Origin: Pedococcus cremeus
GTDB taxonomy: Bacteria; Actinomycetota; Actinomycetes; Actinomycetales; Dermatophilaceae
NCBI RefSeq assembly: GCF_900111375.1
Contig: NZ_FOHB01000005.1
Location: 62,001 to 126,000, forward strand
Length of the DNA stretch: 64,000 bases
Direction: 5' to 3'
Below, in pieces: positions 50,430-59,009 of this stretch (positions are counted from its first letter, which is position 1; each line of letters starts with the position of its first letter). A model generated the notes under the pieces. That model was not told where the DNA came from. It ran no database searches and saw nothing but the letters and a program-made list of their open reading frames with translations. The translations under genes were made by a program, and so were the position numbers.

Positions 50430-51353
50430 GTGTTCCCCACCAACCCTGACGCCGCCATGGTGCTCGTCGACGGTCCGTGGGAGCACCGCTTCGTCGCCGC
50501 GAACGGCGCCCGCTTCCACGTCGCCGAGCAGGGGCAGGGGCCACTGGTGCTGCTGCTGCACGGCTTCCCGCAGTTCTGGTGGGCCTGGCGCCACCAGATG
50601 CAGGCCCTCGCCGACGCCGGCTACCGCGCGTGCGCCCTGGACCTGCGCGGCTACGGCGCCTCCGACAAGCCTCCGCGCGGCTACGACACGCGCACCTCGG
50701 CCACCGACGCGGCCAGCGTCATCCGATCGCTCGGGGAGTCGCAGGCGGTGGTCGTCGGCCACGGCTGGGGCGGCTGGATCGCGTGGAGCATGGCGTCCCT
50801 GCAGCCGGCCGTCACCTCCGCGGTGGGCTCCCTGTCCATGCCCCACCCCCTGGTCTTCCGGCACGCCTCGTTCACCAACGCCCGGCAGGCGCGGGCCAAC
50901 GGCTACCTCCTGGGGCTCCAGCGCCCGTTCGTGCCCGAGCGGGAGATGACGGTGCACGGCGGCTACGTCCAACGCCTGCTGCGCGAGTGGGCCTCACCGA
51001 CGGGCATCTGGCCCAGCCTCGAGGAGGCCCGCATGTATGCCGACGCGATGGCGCTGCCGTTCGTGGCCCACTCCGCGGCCGAGTACTACCGATGGGTCGT
51101 GCGCAGCCAGGTGCGCCCCGACGGCTGGCAGTTCGCCAAGCGGGTCAGCGGGCCCGTGGGGGTGCCGGTGCTGCAGCTGCACGGCGAGGACGACCCCGCC
51201 GTGCTCCCGGAGATCATGCCGACCTCACGCGCCAGGTGCGCCGGACCGTTCGAGGCGCACGAGGTGCCCGGAGCTGGCCACTTCCTGCCCGAGGAGGCGC
51301 CCGAGGCCGTCAACGGTCACCTGGTGCGGTGGCTCGACGGCCTGCACGGCTGA
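50430..51353 (+). CDS. alpha/beta hydrolase (EphE-like) lacking the nucleophile
   Basis: 307 residues. Epoxide-hydrolase-like alpha/beta fold: LLLHGFPQFWWAWRHQMQALADAGYRACALDLRGYGASDKPP with the HGFP oxyanion motif, and C-terminal GEDDPAV (acid) and VPGAGHFLPEEAP (His). The nucleophile elbow reads VGHGWGGW: Gly112 stands where Asp (epoxide hydrolase) or Ser (esterase) is required. Either a non-enzymatic or altered-mechanism member. Divergence partner of marP, as ephE (Rv3670) is of marP in M. tuberculosis. GTG at 50430; an ATG nine codons on is possible. Confidence 0.88.
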   Translation: MFPTNPDAAMVLVDGPWEHRFVAANGARFHVAEQGQGPLVLLLHGFPQFWWAWRHQMQALADAGYRACALDLRGYGASDKPPRGYDTRTSATDAASVIRSLGESQAVVVGHGWGGWIAWSMASLQPAVTSAVGSLSMPHPLVFRHASFTNARQARANGYLLGLQRPFVPEREMTVHGGYVQRLLREWASPTGIWPSLEEARMYADAMALPFVAHSAAEYYRWVVRSQVRPDGWQFAKRVSGPVGVPVLQLHGEDDPAVLPEIMPTSRARCAGPFEAHEVPGAGHFLPEEAPEAVNGHLVRWLDGLHG

Positions 51354-51389
51354 GCTCGGTGCCGCGACCTCAGCGGTGGTGACGTCGGC

Positions 51390-52601
51390 TCAGCCGGCGA
51401 CGCAGGGTCCGGTGCTCACCGGCTGGTTCGCCGACGCCGCCGCCTTCAGCACCGGCTGCGCCTCGGCGAGGGTGAGCGCGTAGCCCGTGGTGTTGTCGTC
51501 GAGCGACTTGGCGAAGATGACCCCCACCACGTCGCCGGACGTCGACAGCAGCGGGCCACCGGAGTTGCCCGGCCGGACCCGCGCGTAGAGGGAGTAGACC
51601 TCGCGGCGGGTGCCCGGCGTGCCGTAGATGTCGGACCCGCGGGCCTGCACGACGTCGCGCACCCGGGCGGCGTCGAGCCGGTAGGGGCCGTCGAGCGGGA
51701 AGCCGGCGACCACGCCACCGTTGCCGCGCTTCAGGTCGGTGCCCAGGCGCAGGGGCGGCGCGGGCAGCCCGGGGGCGGCCACCACGGCGAGGTCGCGCTC
51801 CGGGTCGAACACCACCACGCGACCCTGGTACGCCGGACCAGTGCCCTTGACCCGCAGGGTCACCGAACGCATGCCGGCGACGACGTGGGCGTTGGTGACG
51901 ACCCGGCCCGGGGCGACGACCCAGCCGCTGCCCTCCTGGCCACGGTTGCAGGCGTCGGCGATGCCGGTGAGCTTGATGACCGAGCTCCCGGCCGCGGCGA
52001 CCCCGGGCGTGCGGGCGACGTTCGGGTCCGGCGGCTCGACCGGGGCGATCGGCTCGGCCTGGATGCCCTCGAACACACGCGGGAAGCCCTCGCGGTCGAG
52101 CACCTCGCGGAAGCCCGCGAAGAGACGCGACGTCTCGGGGGGGACCACCGTGTCGATGGCCCGCAGCACCCGCGACTCGCCGATGGCGCGAGCCAACGGA
52201 GCCGGTGCACCACCGCGCACGGCACCGGCGACGAACCAGATGACGAGCGACACCGAGACGACGACGGCGACCGCCCCGAGCGCCGAGTCGAACGCGCGGG
52301 CGGGCCGGGCCCGGACGTGCGAACGCAGCCGTCCGCCCATGCCGACCGCGACCGCCTGGCCGATGCTGGCGAGGATGAACACCCCGGCCACCATCACCAC
52401 GGCCCGCATGACCGGCGTCGACTCCAGCGACGTCCACTGGTGGATGGCGAGCGGTAGCAGCCACATCGCCACCGCGCCGCCGGCGAGGAAGCCGGCCAGC
52501 GACAGCACGCTGACCACCAGGCCCTGCCGGTAGCCGGAGACGGCGTAGCCGACGAGCAGCAGGATGAGCAGCACGTCGAGGATGCCGAGGCCGAAGATCA
52601 C
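51390..52601 (-). CDS. marP: periplasmic acid-resistance serine protease MarP
   Basis: 403 residues. Four N-terminal transmembrane helices (CvpA-like: VLLILLLVGYAVSGYRQGLVVSVLSLAGFLAGG) anchor an extracytoplasmic chymotrypsin-fold protease. Catalytic triad: His239 in TNAHVV, Asp270 in PERDLAVV, Ser347 in RPGNSGGPL. Cys218 (DACNRGQEGSG) and Cys400 (GPCVAG) correspond to the redox-sensitive disulfide of M. tuberculosis MarP. In Mtb this enzyme is needed for pH homeostasis under acid stress. GTG at 52601 overlaps the nudix stop (GTGA); operon nth, nudix, marP. Confidence 0.96.
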   Translation of the reverse strand: MIFGLGILDVLLILLLVGYAVSGYRQGLVVSVLSLAGFLAGGAVAMWLLPLAIHQWTSLESTPVMRAVVMVAGVFILASIGQAVAVGMGGRLRSHVRARPARAFDSALGAVAVVVSVSLVIWFVAGAVRGGAPAPLARAIGESRVLRAIDTVVPPETSRLFAGFREVLDREGFPRVFEGIQAEPIAPVEPPDPNVARTPGVAAAGSSVIKLTGIADACNRGQEGSGWVVAPGRVVTNAHVVAGMRSVTLRVKGTGPAYQGRVVVFDPERDLAVVAAPGLPAPPLRLGTDLKRGNGGVVAGFPLDGPYRLDAARVRDVVQARGSDIYGTPGTRREVYSLYARVRPGNSGGPLLSTSGDVVGVIFAKSLDDNTTGYALTLAEAQPVLKAAASANQPVSTGPCVAG

Positions 52602-53290
52602 TGGTGGCTGCCCTCCTGCCGGGACGGGGACTGCGCCCCGGGCTGCGACCGGGGGTGGAACCGCTCCGGCAGCGGCCGGCGGACCGTGGCGTCCCAGGGC
52701 CGCTCGAGCCCGGCGAGCTGCATGACCCGGCTGAACAGCATCGCGGTGAACCCCCAGATGTAGAGCCCGTCGACCTCGAAGGCGGGGCCTTCGTAGCCCA
52801 TCGGGTGAACGGTGGTGAAGCGGATGGACGCGTCGAGCAGCAGGTCGACGGACACCATCTCGGCCCGGTGGACCTCGCCGGCGTGCACGTTCTGGAACGC
52901 CCTCGGCACCGGCCACCAGGCGAGCACCGGCGTCACGACGTGCTGACTGGGGCTGAGGAACAGGGCCGGCAGCTCGGCCACGACGTCGACGGTCTCGGGG
53001 GCGATGCCCACCTCCTCGTGCGCCTCGCGGAGGGCGGCCTGCACGGCGTCCTCCCCCGGCTCGAGCGACCCACCGGGAAACGAGACCTGCCCCGGGTGGG
53101 AGCGCAGGTGGTGGGCGCGTTCGGTCAGCACCACCTCCTCGCCGCCGTCTTCCGACGGGGCGAAGAGCATGAGCACGGCAGACTCGCGGCCACCCTCGTC
53201 GGGAGGCTGGAACCGGTCGAAGTACTCCGGGTCGGGATGGGCGAGGGCGTCCTGGAGCCGGGTCATCCACGCGGGACGGGGCGCGCTCAT
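52598..53290 (-). CDS. NUDIX hydrolase, CoA pyrophosphatase type
   Basis: 230 residues. Nudix box [24 protein letters not shown] is complete. The upstream segment [14 protein letters not shown] is the UPF0035/NUDT7-8 CoA-pyrophosphatase signature, so cleavage of CoA or acyl-CoA to phosphopantetheine and 3',5'-ADP is likely. Corresponds to Rv3672c by context. ATG at 53290 overlaps the nth stop (ATGA) and its stop overlaps marP. Confidence 0.93.
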   Translation of the reverse strand: MSAPRPAWMTRLQDALAHPDPEYFDRFQPPDEGGRESAVLMLFAPSEDGGEEVVLTERAHHLRSHPGQVSFPGGSLEPGEDAVQAALREAHEEVGIAPETVDVVAELPALFLSPSQHVVTPVLAWWPVPRAFQNVHAGEVHRAEMVSVDLLLDASIRFTTVHPMGYEGPAFEVDGLYIWGFTAMLFSRVMQLAGLERPWDATVRRPLPERFHPRSQPGAQSPSRQEGSHQ

Positions 53291-54078
53291 CCCTGGGAGG
53301 CCCCGTCCGCCGGGGAAACCGTGGGCGCCGCCACCGGCGAGGCAGCCTCCGAGGCGCCGGCCGCCGAGGGGGCCAGCTCGAACTTCAGCAGCTTCGCCGC
53401 CTTCTCGGGGTCGGTCTCGCCGGTGCCGTAGGAGGGGCACCACCGCGCCACCGGGCAGGCACCGCAGGCCGGCTTGCGGGCGTGGCAGGTCCGGCGGCCG
53501 TGGAAGATCACGACGTGGGAGAGCATCGTCCACTCCTTGCGGGGGATGAGCTTCCCGACGACCTCCTCGATCTTGACCGGGTCCTCCTCCTCGGTCCAGC
53601 CGAACCGGCGCACCAGCCGACCGAAGTGGGTGTCGACGGTGATGCCGGGGATGCCGAACGCGTTGCCGAGCACCACGTTGGCGGTCTTGCGGCCGACGCC
53701 CGGCAGGGTGACGAGGTCCTTCATGCGCGGGGGCACCTCGCCGTCGAACCGCTCGACGATGTCGGCCGCCAGCCGGATCACCGAGTTGGTCTTGGCGCGG
53801 TAGAACCCGGTCGGTTTGAGGATCGCCTCCATCTCCTCGCGGTCGGCGGCGGCGAGGTCGGCTGCCGTCGGGTACGTCGCGAAGAGGGTGGGGGTGACCT
53901 TGTTGACCATGACGTCGGTCGTCTGCGCCGACAGCACCGTCGCCACCAGGAGCTGGAGCGGGTTCTCGAAGTCGAGCTCGCAGTGGGCGTACGGGTAGTG
54001 CTCGTGCAGGGCGCGGTACATCCGGCGCGCACGCCGGGTCAGCGCAACCGGCGACTCCTCACGGACATCAGCAGACAC
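53287..54078 (-). CDS. nth: endonuclease III
   Basis: 263 residues. Base-excision repair DNA glycosylase/AP lyase for oxidised pyrimidines. Helix-hairpin-helix [18 protein letters not shown] with the catalytic Lys, then TVDTHFGRL with the catalytic Asp, and the 4Fe-4S cluster [17 protein letters not shown] (C-x6-C-x2-C-x5-C). The C-terminus has an extra Ala/Pro/Ser-rich tail of about 35 residues not needed for the fold. GTG at 54078. First gene of the nth-nudix-marP operon, divergent from crp with 62 bases between. Confidence 0.97.
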   Translation of the reverse strand: MSADVREESPVALTRRARRMYRALHEHYPYAHCELDFENPLQLLVATVLSAQTTDVMVNKVTPTLFATYPTAADLAAADREEMEAILKPTGFYRAKTNSVIRLAADIVERFDGEVPPRMKDLVTLPGVGRKTANVVLGNAFGIPGITVDTHFGRLVRRFGWTEEEDPVKIEEVVGKLIPRKEWTMLSHVVIFHGRRTCHARKPACGACPVARWCPSYGTGETDPEKAAKLLKFELAPSAAGASEAASPVAAPTVSPADGASQG

Positions 54079-54140
54079 CCGCCCAGCCTACGGGGCAACG
54101 CTGACAGTTCCCTGTCGGGCGGCATGGCACACTGTCGCCC

Positions 54141-54818
54141 GTGGACCAGGACGTGGTGAGGAAAGCCCCGCTGTTCGCCGCCCTCGATGACGAGGCCGCC
54201 GGCCGGCTCATGCAGTCGATGACCCAGCGGCACCTCGAGCGGGGGGACGTGCTCTTCCACGAGGGGGACCAGGGCGACCGGCTCTACGTCATCCGCGAGG
54301 GGAAGATCAAGCTCGGCCGCCGCAGCAGCGACGGACGCGAGAACCTCGTCGCGATCCTCGGCCCCGGCGAGATGTTCGGCGAGCTGAGCCTGTTCGACCC
54401 GGGCCCGCGCACCATGACCGCCACCGCCGTTGCCGAGACCCAGCTCATGGGCATCGGCCACGAGGACCTCTCCGGCCTCCTCTCCGGCCGCCCCGAGGTG
54501 GCCAAGGTCCTGCTCGCGGCCCTGGCCAAGCGGCTGCGCCGCACCAACGAGAACCTCGCCGACCTCGTCTTCACCGACGTCCCGGGCCGCGTCGCCAAGG
54601 CGCTGCTCGACCTCGCCAACCGGTTCGGGCGGCCGGTCGAGGACGGCATCCTCGTCTCGCACGACCTCACGCAGGAGGAGCTCGCCCAGCTCGTCGGCGC
54701 CTCCCGCGAGACCGTCAACAAGGCGTTGGCCGACTTCGCCAGCCGTGGCTGGCTCCGGCTCGAGGCTCGCGCCGTGCTGATCCAGGACGTCGAGCGCCTC
54801 AAGCGTCGCGCCCGCTGA
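54141..54818 (+). CDS. crp: CRP/FNR-family cAMP-responsive regulator
   Basis: 225 residues. N-terminal cyclic-nucleotide-binding barrel: LERGDVLFHEGDQGDRLYVIREGKIKLG and the phosphate-binding cassette FGELSLFDPGPRTMTATA. C-terminal winged helix: DLTQEELAQLVGASRETVNKALADFASRGWLRLE. Same size and context as M. tuberculosis Crp (Rv3676) and corynebacterial GlxR, global regulators of carbon and energy genes. GTG at 54141; a dyad GACAG-TTCC-CTGTC lies at 54103-54116 in the promoter gap. It may well regulate acs and actP, but no site was proven. Confidence 0.95.
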   Translation: MDQDVVRKAPLFAALDDEAAGRLMQSMTQRHLERGDVLFHEGDQGDRLYVIREGKIKLGRRSSDGRENLVAILGPGEMFGELSLFDPGPRTMTATAVAETQLMGIGHEDLSGLLSGRPEVAKVLLAALAKRLRRTNENLADLVFTDVPGRVAKALLDLANRFGRPVEDGILVSHDLTQEELAQLVGASRETVNKALADFASRGWLRLEARAVLIQDVERLKRRAR

Positions 54819-54824
54819 CCCTCG

Positions 54825-55622
54825 CTAACCGACCTTCTCCAGGTACTCCAGCTGGGCGGCCACGCTGAGGCGGGCCGCCGGCCACACCTCGCGGGGCACG
54901 GCGGCATACACGCGCTCCACCACGTCCTCGACGCCCTGGGCGCCGTCGGCGAGCGCCTGCCGCACCTGCTCGAGCCGCTCGCGGCGGTGCACCCGGTAGA
55001 ACTCGACCATCGCCGAGGCGTCGGGCACGACCGGTCCGTGACCGGGGAGGATGGTGGTCACCTCGCCGCCGCCGGTGAGGGCGGCGATCCGCTCCAGTGA
55101 CGCCAGGTATGCCGCGAGCTCGCCGTCGGGGTGCGCCACCACCGTGGTGCCCCGGCCGAGCACCGTGTCGCCGGTGAGCAGCGCGTGGTCGGCGGGCAGG
55201 GCGAAGGACAGCGAGTCGGAGGTGTGCCCGGGGGTCGCGACGACGCGCAGCTCGAGGCCGCCGGCGCGCAGCACGTCGCCGTCGCCCAGGTCGTCGTGGC
55301 CGCGCCCGACGGCTCGCGTGGGGGCACCGGTGAGCTCGGCGAACCGCCGTGCCGACTCGGCGTGGTCGAGGTGGCCGTGGGTCAGGACCGTCTGCACCAC
55401 CCGGGCGCCGCGTTCCTCCACCAGGGCCAGCACCCGGCGCAGGTGGGCCTCGTCGAGTGGGCCCGGGTCGATGACGAGGGCCTCGGTGCTCCCGGGCTCG
55501 AGCAGCACCCAGGTGTTGGTGCCGTCGAGGGTCATCGGGCCGGGGTTGGGAGCGAGCACGCAGTGGGCGCGCTGGGTGACCTGGCCCCCTGACCAGTGCT
55601 CGGCGGCAGGCGGGGCGGTCAC
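54825..55622 (-). CDS. metallo-beta-lactamase-fold hydrolase (Rv3677c-like)
   Basis: 265 residues. Metal site LTHGHLDHAESARRFAE (HxHxDH), ATPGHTSDSLSFAL, LLTGDTVLG and LPGHGPVV. The glyoxalase II/LACTB2-like layout with a C-terminal helical domain (VEFYRVHRRERLEQVRQAL ... AQLEYLEKVG) suggests hydrolysis of an ester, thioester or RNA; not determinable. GTG at 55622 overlaps the upstream nudix stop. Ends 6 bases from the convergent crp stop. Confidence 0.92.
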   Translation of the reverse strand: MTAPPAAEHWSGGQVTQRAHCVLAPNPGPMTLDGTNTWVLLEPGSTEALVIDPGPLDEAHLRRVLALVEERGARVVQTVLTHGHLDHAESARRFAELTGAPTRAVGRGHDDLGDGDVLRAGGLELRVVATPGHTSDSLSFALPADHALLTGDTVLGRGTTVVAHPDGELAAYLASLERIAALTGGGEVTTILPGHGPVVPDASAMVEFYRVHRRERLEQVRQALADGAQGVEDVVERVYAAVPREVWPAARLSVAAQLEYLEKVG

Positions 55623-56440
55623 CGGGGCAGGTCCGCCCGCATGACCAGGCCGTCCGGGGTCTCGGTGAGCACCGGCGTCACGGCAGCGACAGGGGGCTGC
55701 TCGGCGATGAAGGCGGCCGCGCTCGCGGCGGCGGCGACCTCCTCGACGCAGACGACCGTGGGCGGCAGCATCAGCGCCTCTCCCCTGCGGTGCGCCTCCA
55801 GCAGGTCGGCCGCGGCCACCCAGTCGGCGACGTCGGCCTCGCTGGTCCGGTCGTCGGCCGCCTGCCCCTGAGGCACGGCCGCGGCGAAGAAGCGGGTGTC
55901 GTAGCGACGCGGCTCGAAGACGGGTGTGATCCAGTGCGCGCGGTAGGTCAGCAGGTCCGAGCGCAGCACCAGGTCGTGGGCGATGAGCACCTCGGCCAGC
56001 GAGTGCGACCGGTCGAGCAGGCCCTGGCGCTGCTCGTGCCAGTGCGGCGTCGCGACGTCGGCGAGCACGGTGTCGTCGGACGGGCCGGCCAGCAGCACGC
56101 CGCACTCCTCGAAGACCTCTCGCACCGCCGCCGTCACCAGCTCGCGTGCGGTCGCCTCGTCGGTCTGCAGCCGCTCGGCCCACTCCGCCGGGCTCGGACC
56201 CGCCCACGGCAGCCGCGGGTCGGCGTCGCGCGGGTCGACCCCACCGCCGGGGAACACCATGGTGCGCGGGGCGAAGGCCATGGCGGCCACCCGGCGGAGC
56301 ATGAAGACCTCCAGCCCTGCCGCGCCGTCGCGCACGAACATGACGGTGGCGGCCGGCCGCGGACGCGCGGGCTCTCCACCGGCCTGCCAGGCGTCGGCGT
56401 GCTCGCGCAGCACCGACGCCACCGGGAAGTCCCGGATCAC
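55619..56440 (-). CDS. NUDIX hydrolase, NUDT19-like
   Basis: 273 residues. The Nudix box is split: VFPGGGVDPRDAD, an insertion of about 35 residues, then AAVREVFEECGVLLAG. This interrupted box and the downstream YRAHWITPVFEPRRYDTRFFAA are features of NUDT19-type (acyl-CoA) hydrolases. GTG at 56440. 35 bases after the ridA-like gene and overlapping the MBL gene (GTGA), in one leftward operon. Confidence 0.9.
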   Translation of the reverse strand: MIRDFPVASVLREHADAWQAGGEPARPRPAATVMFVRDGAAGLEVFMLRRVAAMAFAPRTMVFPGGGVDPRDADPRLPWAGPSPAEWAERLQTDEATARELVTAAVREVFEECGVLLAGPSDDTVLADVATPHWHEQRQGLLDRSHSLAEVLIAHDLVLRSDLLTYRAHWITPVFEPRRYDTRFFAAAVPQGQAADDRTSEADVADWVAAADLLEAHRRGEALMLPPTVVCVEEVAAAASAAAFIAEQPPVAAVTPVLTETPDGLVMRADLPR

Positions 56441-56475
56441 GGCAGGCTCCTGGGCGGCAGGGTCCTCAACGGTCC

Positions 56476-56952
56476 TCAGTCGTCGGCGAGGGCGACGATG
56501 ATCTCCACCTCGACGGGGGCATCCATCGGCAGCACCGCGACACCGACAGCCGAGCGGGCGTGGATGCCCGCGTCGCCGAAGGCCTTGCCGAGCAGCTCGC
56601 TGGCGCCGTTGATGACGCCGGGCTGGCCGGTGAACGACGGGTCGCTGGCGACGAAGCCGACGACCTTGACGACCTGCGCCACCTTGTCGAGGTCACCCAC
56701 GACGGACTTCACGGCGGCGATGGCGTTCAGCGCGCAGACCTGGGCCAGCTCGGCGGCCTTCTCCGGTGCGACCAGGCCTTCGCCGTGGCCGACCTTGCCG
56801 ATCGCGGCGAGCTCGCCGTTCACCATCGGCAGCTGGCCGGAGGTGTAGACCCGGCGGCCGTCGGCGAGCGCCGGCACGTAGGCGGCGACGGGCGTGGCGA
56901 CCTCCGGGACGGTCAGGCCGAGCTCCTTCAGGCGGTCCTCGACTGCACTCAT
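56476..56952 (-). CDS. RidA-family protein (Rv3678c-like)
   Basis: 158 residues. YjgF-like fold of the longer actinobacterial subgroup: VYTSGQLPMVNGELAAIGKVG, AAELAQVCALNAIAAVKSVVGDLDKVAQVVKVVGFVASDPSF, GVAVLPMDAPVEVEIIVAL. It has Pro-Val-Glu where the catalytic Arg-Val-Glu of RidA stands, so deaminase activity is doubtful. ATG at 56952, two bases after the small DUF4177 gene. Distinct subgroup from the RidA at 40372. Confidence 0.9.
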   Translation of the reverse strand: MSAVEDRLKELGLTVPEVATPVAAYVPALADGRRVYTSGQLPMVNGELAAIGKVGHGEGLVAPEKAAELAQVCALNAIAAVKSVVGDLDKVAQVVKVVGFVASDPSFTGQPGVINGASELLGKAFGDAGIHARSAVGVAVLPMDAPVEVEIIVALADD

Positions 56953-56954
56953 GC

Positions 56955-57110
56955 TCAGGCCTTCTCTCGCTTGAGGTAGGCGACCAGGTTGCCGCCGTCG
57001 GGTCCGGTCAGGACCTGCACCAGCTCCCAGCCGTCCTCGCCCCACTGGTCGAGGATCTGCTTCGTCGCGTGGACGATGAGGGGCACGGTCGCGTACTCGT
57101 ACTTCTTCAT
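56955..57110 (-). CDS. small DUF4177 protein
   Basis: 51 residues: MKKYEYATVPLIVHATKQ, then LDQWGEDGWELVQVLTG and LVAYLKREKA. The YEY start and the GxDGWELV core are the DUF4177 signature. Function unknown. It begins the ridA-nudix-MBL leftward operon, with a two-base gap to ridA, and matches the small ORF at this place in mycobacteria. The reading frame continues upstream antisense to the ArsA-type gene, but the ATG at 57110 is the real start. Confidence 0.88.
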   Translation of the reverse strand: MKKYEYATVPLIVHATKQILDQWGEDGWELVQVLTGPDGGNLVAYLKREKA

Positions 57111-57182
57111 GGGCGCAGCGTAGCGACCTTCCCCCTGAGTGCTGACAGGCTGCGTGCTGACCGGCGCTGACAGGATGGCGGT

Positions 57183-57992
57183 ATGGCCGACCCCCAGCCC
57201 CCGGCGCCTCCCGCACGCGACCCCGAGGCGGTCCTCGACCGGCCGGCTCCCCCGCCGGCCCGCACCACGGCATACGGCCTCGACCCCGCCCACGTCTATG
57301 ACGTCCGCCTGCCCACGGGCGCGGCGAAGGACGTCACCGTCGTCGTCGTGCACGGCGGCTTCTGGCGCGCGGAGTACGACCGCACGCACGCCGCCTGCCA
57401 GGCGCAGGCCTTCGCCGACGCCGGCTGGCCGGTGGCGGTGGTCGAGTACCGACGGACCGGTATGCCGGGGGGCGGCTGGCCGGGGACCAGTGACGACATC
57501 GCGGCCGCCGTGGCGGCGGTGCGGGCCGATCCCGACCTGCCCGACCTCCTCGTGCTCGTGGGGCACTCCGCGGGCGGGCACCTCGTTGCGTGGGCGGCCG
57601 GCCAGCCGTGGGGCGCCGGCCTGGCCGGTGTGGTGAGCCTGGCCGGCGTGGTCGACCTGCGGGCGGCGTTCGAGATGCGGCTCGGCGACGGCGCCGTGGA
57701 GGCGTTCCTCGGCGGCACCCCCGCCGAGCGAGCCGAGGCGTATGCCGCGGCCGACCCCGCGCAGCACACCCCCGTGGCGCCGGTGGTGCTGGTGCACGGC
57801 GCGGACGACGACGTCGTGCCGCCGGCCGTCTCCCGCTCCTACCGCGAGAAGGTGGCCGCCCTGCCGGGGACGGGGCCGGACCGGCCGGTCACGCTGCGCG
57901 AGGTGGCCGACTGCGACCACTTCGCGCTGATCGACCCCGAGCACCCGGCCTTCGCCGAGGTCCTGGCTGCGGTCTCCGGCATCGCCTCCTAG
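57183..57992 (+). CDS. alpha/beta hydrolase, BD-FAE/arylformamidase-like
   Basis: 269 residues. VVVVHGGFWRAEYD (HGGxW oxyanion motif), the nucleophile elbow VGHSAGGHLVAWAAG with an intact Ser, VHGADDDVVPP (acid) and CDHFALIDP (His). HGGFW plus GHSAGGH is typical of kynurenine formamidases and bacterial ferulic/acetyl esterases of the BD-FAE group. An arylformamidase would yield kynurenine, a route to anthranilate, but there is no physical link to the aromatic cluster 10 kb away. ATG at 57183, 9 bases before the next gene. Confidence 0.85.
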   Translation: MADPQPPAPPARDPEAVLDRPAPPPARTTAYGLDPAHVYDVRLPTGAAKDVTVVVVHGGFWRAEYDRTHAACQAQAFADAGWPVAVVEYRRTGMPGGGWPGTSDDIAAAVAAVRADPDLPDLLVLVGHSAGGHLVAWAAGQPWGAGLAGVVSLAGVVDLRAAFEMRLGDGAVEAFLGGTPAERAEAYAAADPAQHTPVAPVVLVHGADDDVVPPAVSRSYREKVAALPGTGPDRPVTLREVADCDHFALIDPEHPAFAEVLAAVSGIAS

Positions 57993-58001
57993 GCTGGCGC
58001 C

Positions 58002-59009
58002 ATGCCCCCCGCCGCCGCCCCCAGCCACGCCGGAGTGCGGCTGCACGTCGTGACCGGCAAGGGGGGAACCGGCAAGACGACCGTCGCCGCGGCCCTCGCC
58101 CTCGCGCTCACCCAGCAGGGCAAGCGGGTGCTGCTGGCCGAGGTGGAGGAGCGCCAGGGCATCTCGCAGACGTTCGACGTGCCGCCGATCGGGCACGAGG
58201 AGACCCGCATCCTGCACGAGCGCAACGGGGGCGAGCTCTACGGCCTGAGCGTCGACGTGCGCGAGTCGCTCATGGAGTACCTCCAGAAGTTCTACCGGCT
58301 CGGCCGCGCGGGCACCGTGCTCGAGAAGGTCGGCGCGGTCGACTTCGCCACGACCATCGCGCCGGGCCTGCGCGACGTCCTGCTCATCGGCAAGGTCTAC
58401 GAGGCGGCCGGCCGACGTCAGGGCGGCCGCCACAAGGACCGCCCCGTCTACGACGCCGTGGTGCTCGACGCGCCGCCGACCGGCCGGGTCGTGCGCTTCC
58501 TCAACGTCAACGCCGAGGTGGCCGACGTGGCCAAGGTGGGCCCGATCCGCACGCAGGCCGACTCGATCACCCGCATGATGCGCAGCCACACGACCGCGGT
58601 GCACGTCGTCTCCCTCCTGGAGGAGATGCCCGTGCAGGAGACGGTCGACGCGCTCGCCGAGCTGCAGAAGGCCTCGCTGCCACTCGGTGCCATCGTCATC
58701 AACCAGGTGCACGCGCCGATGGTGGAGGAGAAGGAGCTGGCCTCCGTCGAGTCCGACCGCACCGGCGTCGCGGCCGCGGTGACCTCCGACCTGAAGTCGG
58801 TGTCGGTGCGCACCAGCGCCGCCATGGTGGCCGGGCTGCTGGAGCAGGCGGGCGAGCACGCCGAGCGGGTCGCCCTGCAGCAGGAGCAGGAGGCCATCCT
58901 GCTCGCCCAGGGCCGGCAGGTCTACCGGCTGCCGCTGCTCCCGGAGGGCACCGACGCCGGCGGGATCCGCGTGCTCGCCGACGCCCTCACCGAGCAGGGG
59001 ATGATCTGA
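58002..59009 (+). CDS. ArsA/GET3-like ATPase, first subunit (Rv3679-like)
   Basis: 335 residues. Deviant Walker A VVTGKGGTGKTTVAAALALAL with the signature Lys, and Walker-B-like VVLDAPPTGRVVRFL. The family includes arsenite pump ATPases and the Get3 targeting factor. The M. tuberculosis pair Rv3679-Rv3680 forms a complex implicated in glycerol and nitric-oxide tolerance. No arsB or other arsenic gene is present, so arsenic export is not supported. ATG at 58002; shares one base with the second subunit gene. Confidence 0.92.
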   Translation: MPPAAAPSHAGVRLHVVTGKGGTGKTTVAAALALALTQQGKRVLLAEVEERQGISQTFDVPPIGHEETRILHERNGGELYGLSVDVRESLMEYLQKFYRLGRAGTVLEKVGAVDFATTIAPGLRDVLLIGKVYEAAGRRQGGRHKDRPVYDAVVLDAPPTGRVVRFLNVNAEVADVAKVGPIRTQADSITRMMRSHTTAVHVVSLLEEMPVQETVDALAELQKASLPLGAIVINQVHAPMVEEKELASVESDRTGVAAAVTSDLKSVSVRTSAAMVAGLLEQAGEHAERVALQQEQEAILLAQGRQVYRLPLLPEGTDAGGIRVLADALTEQGMI

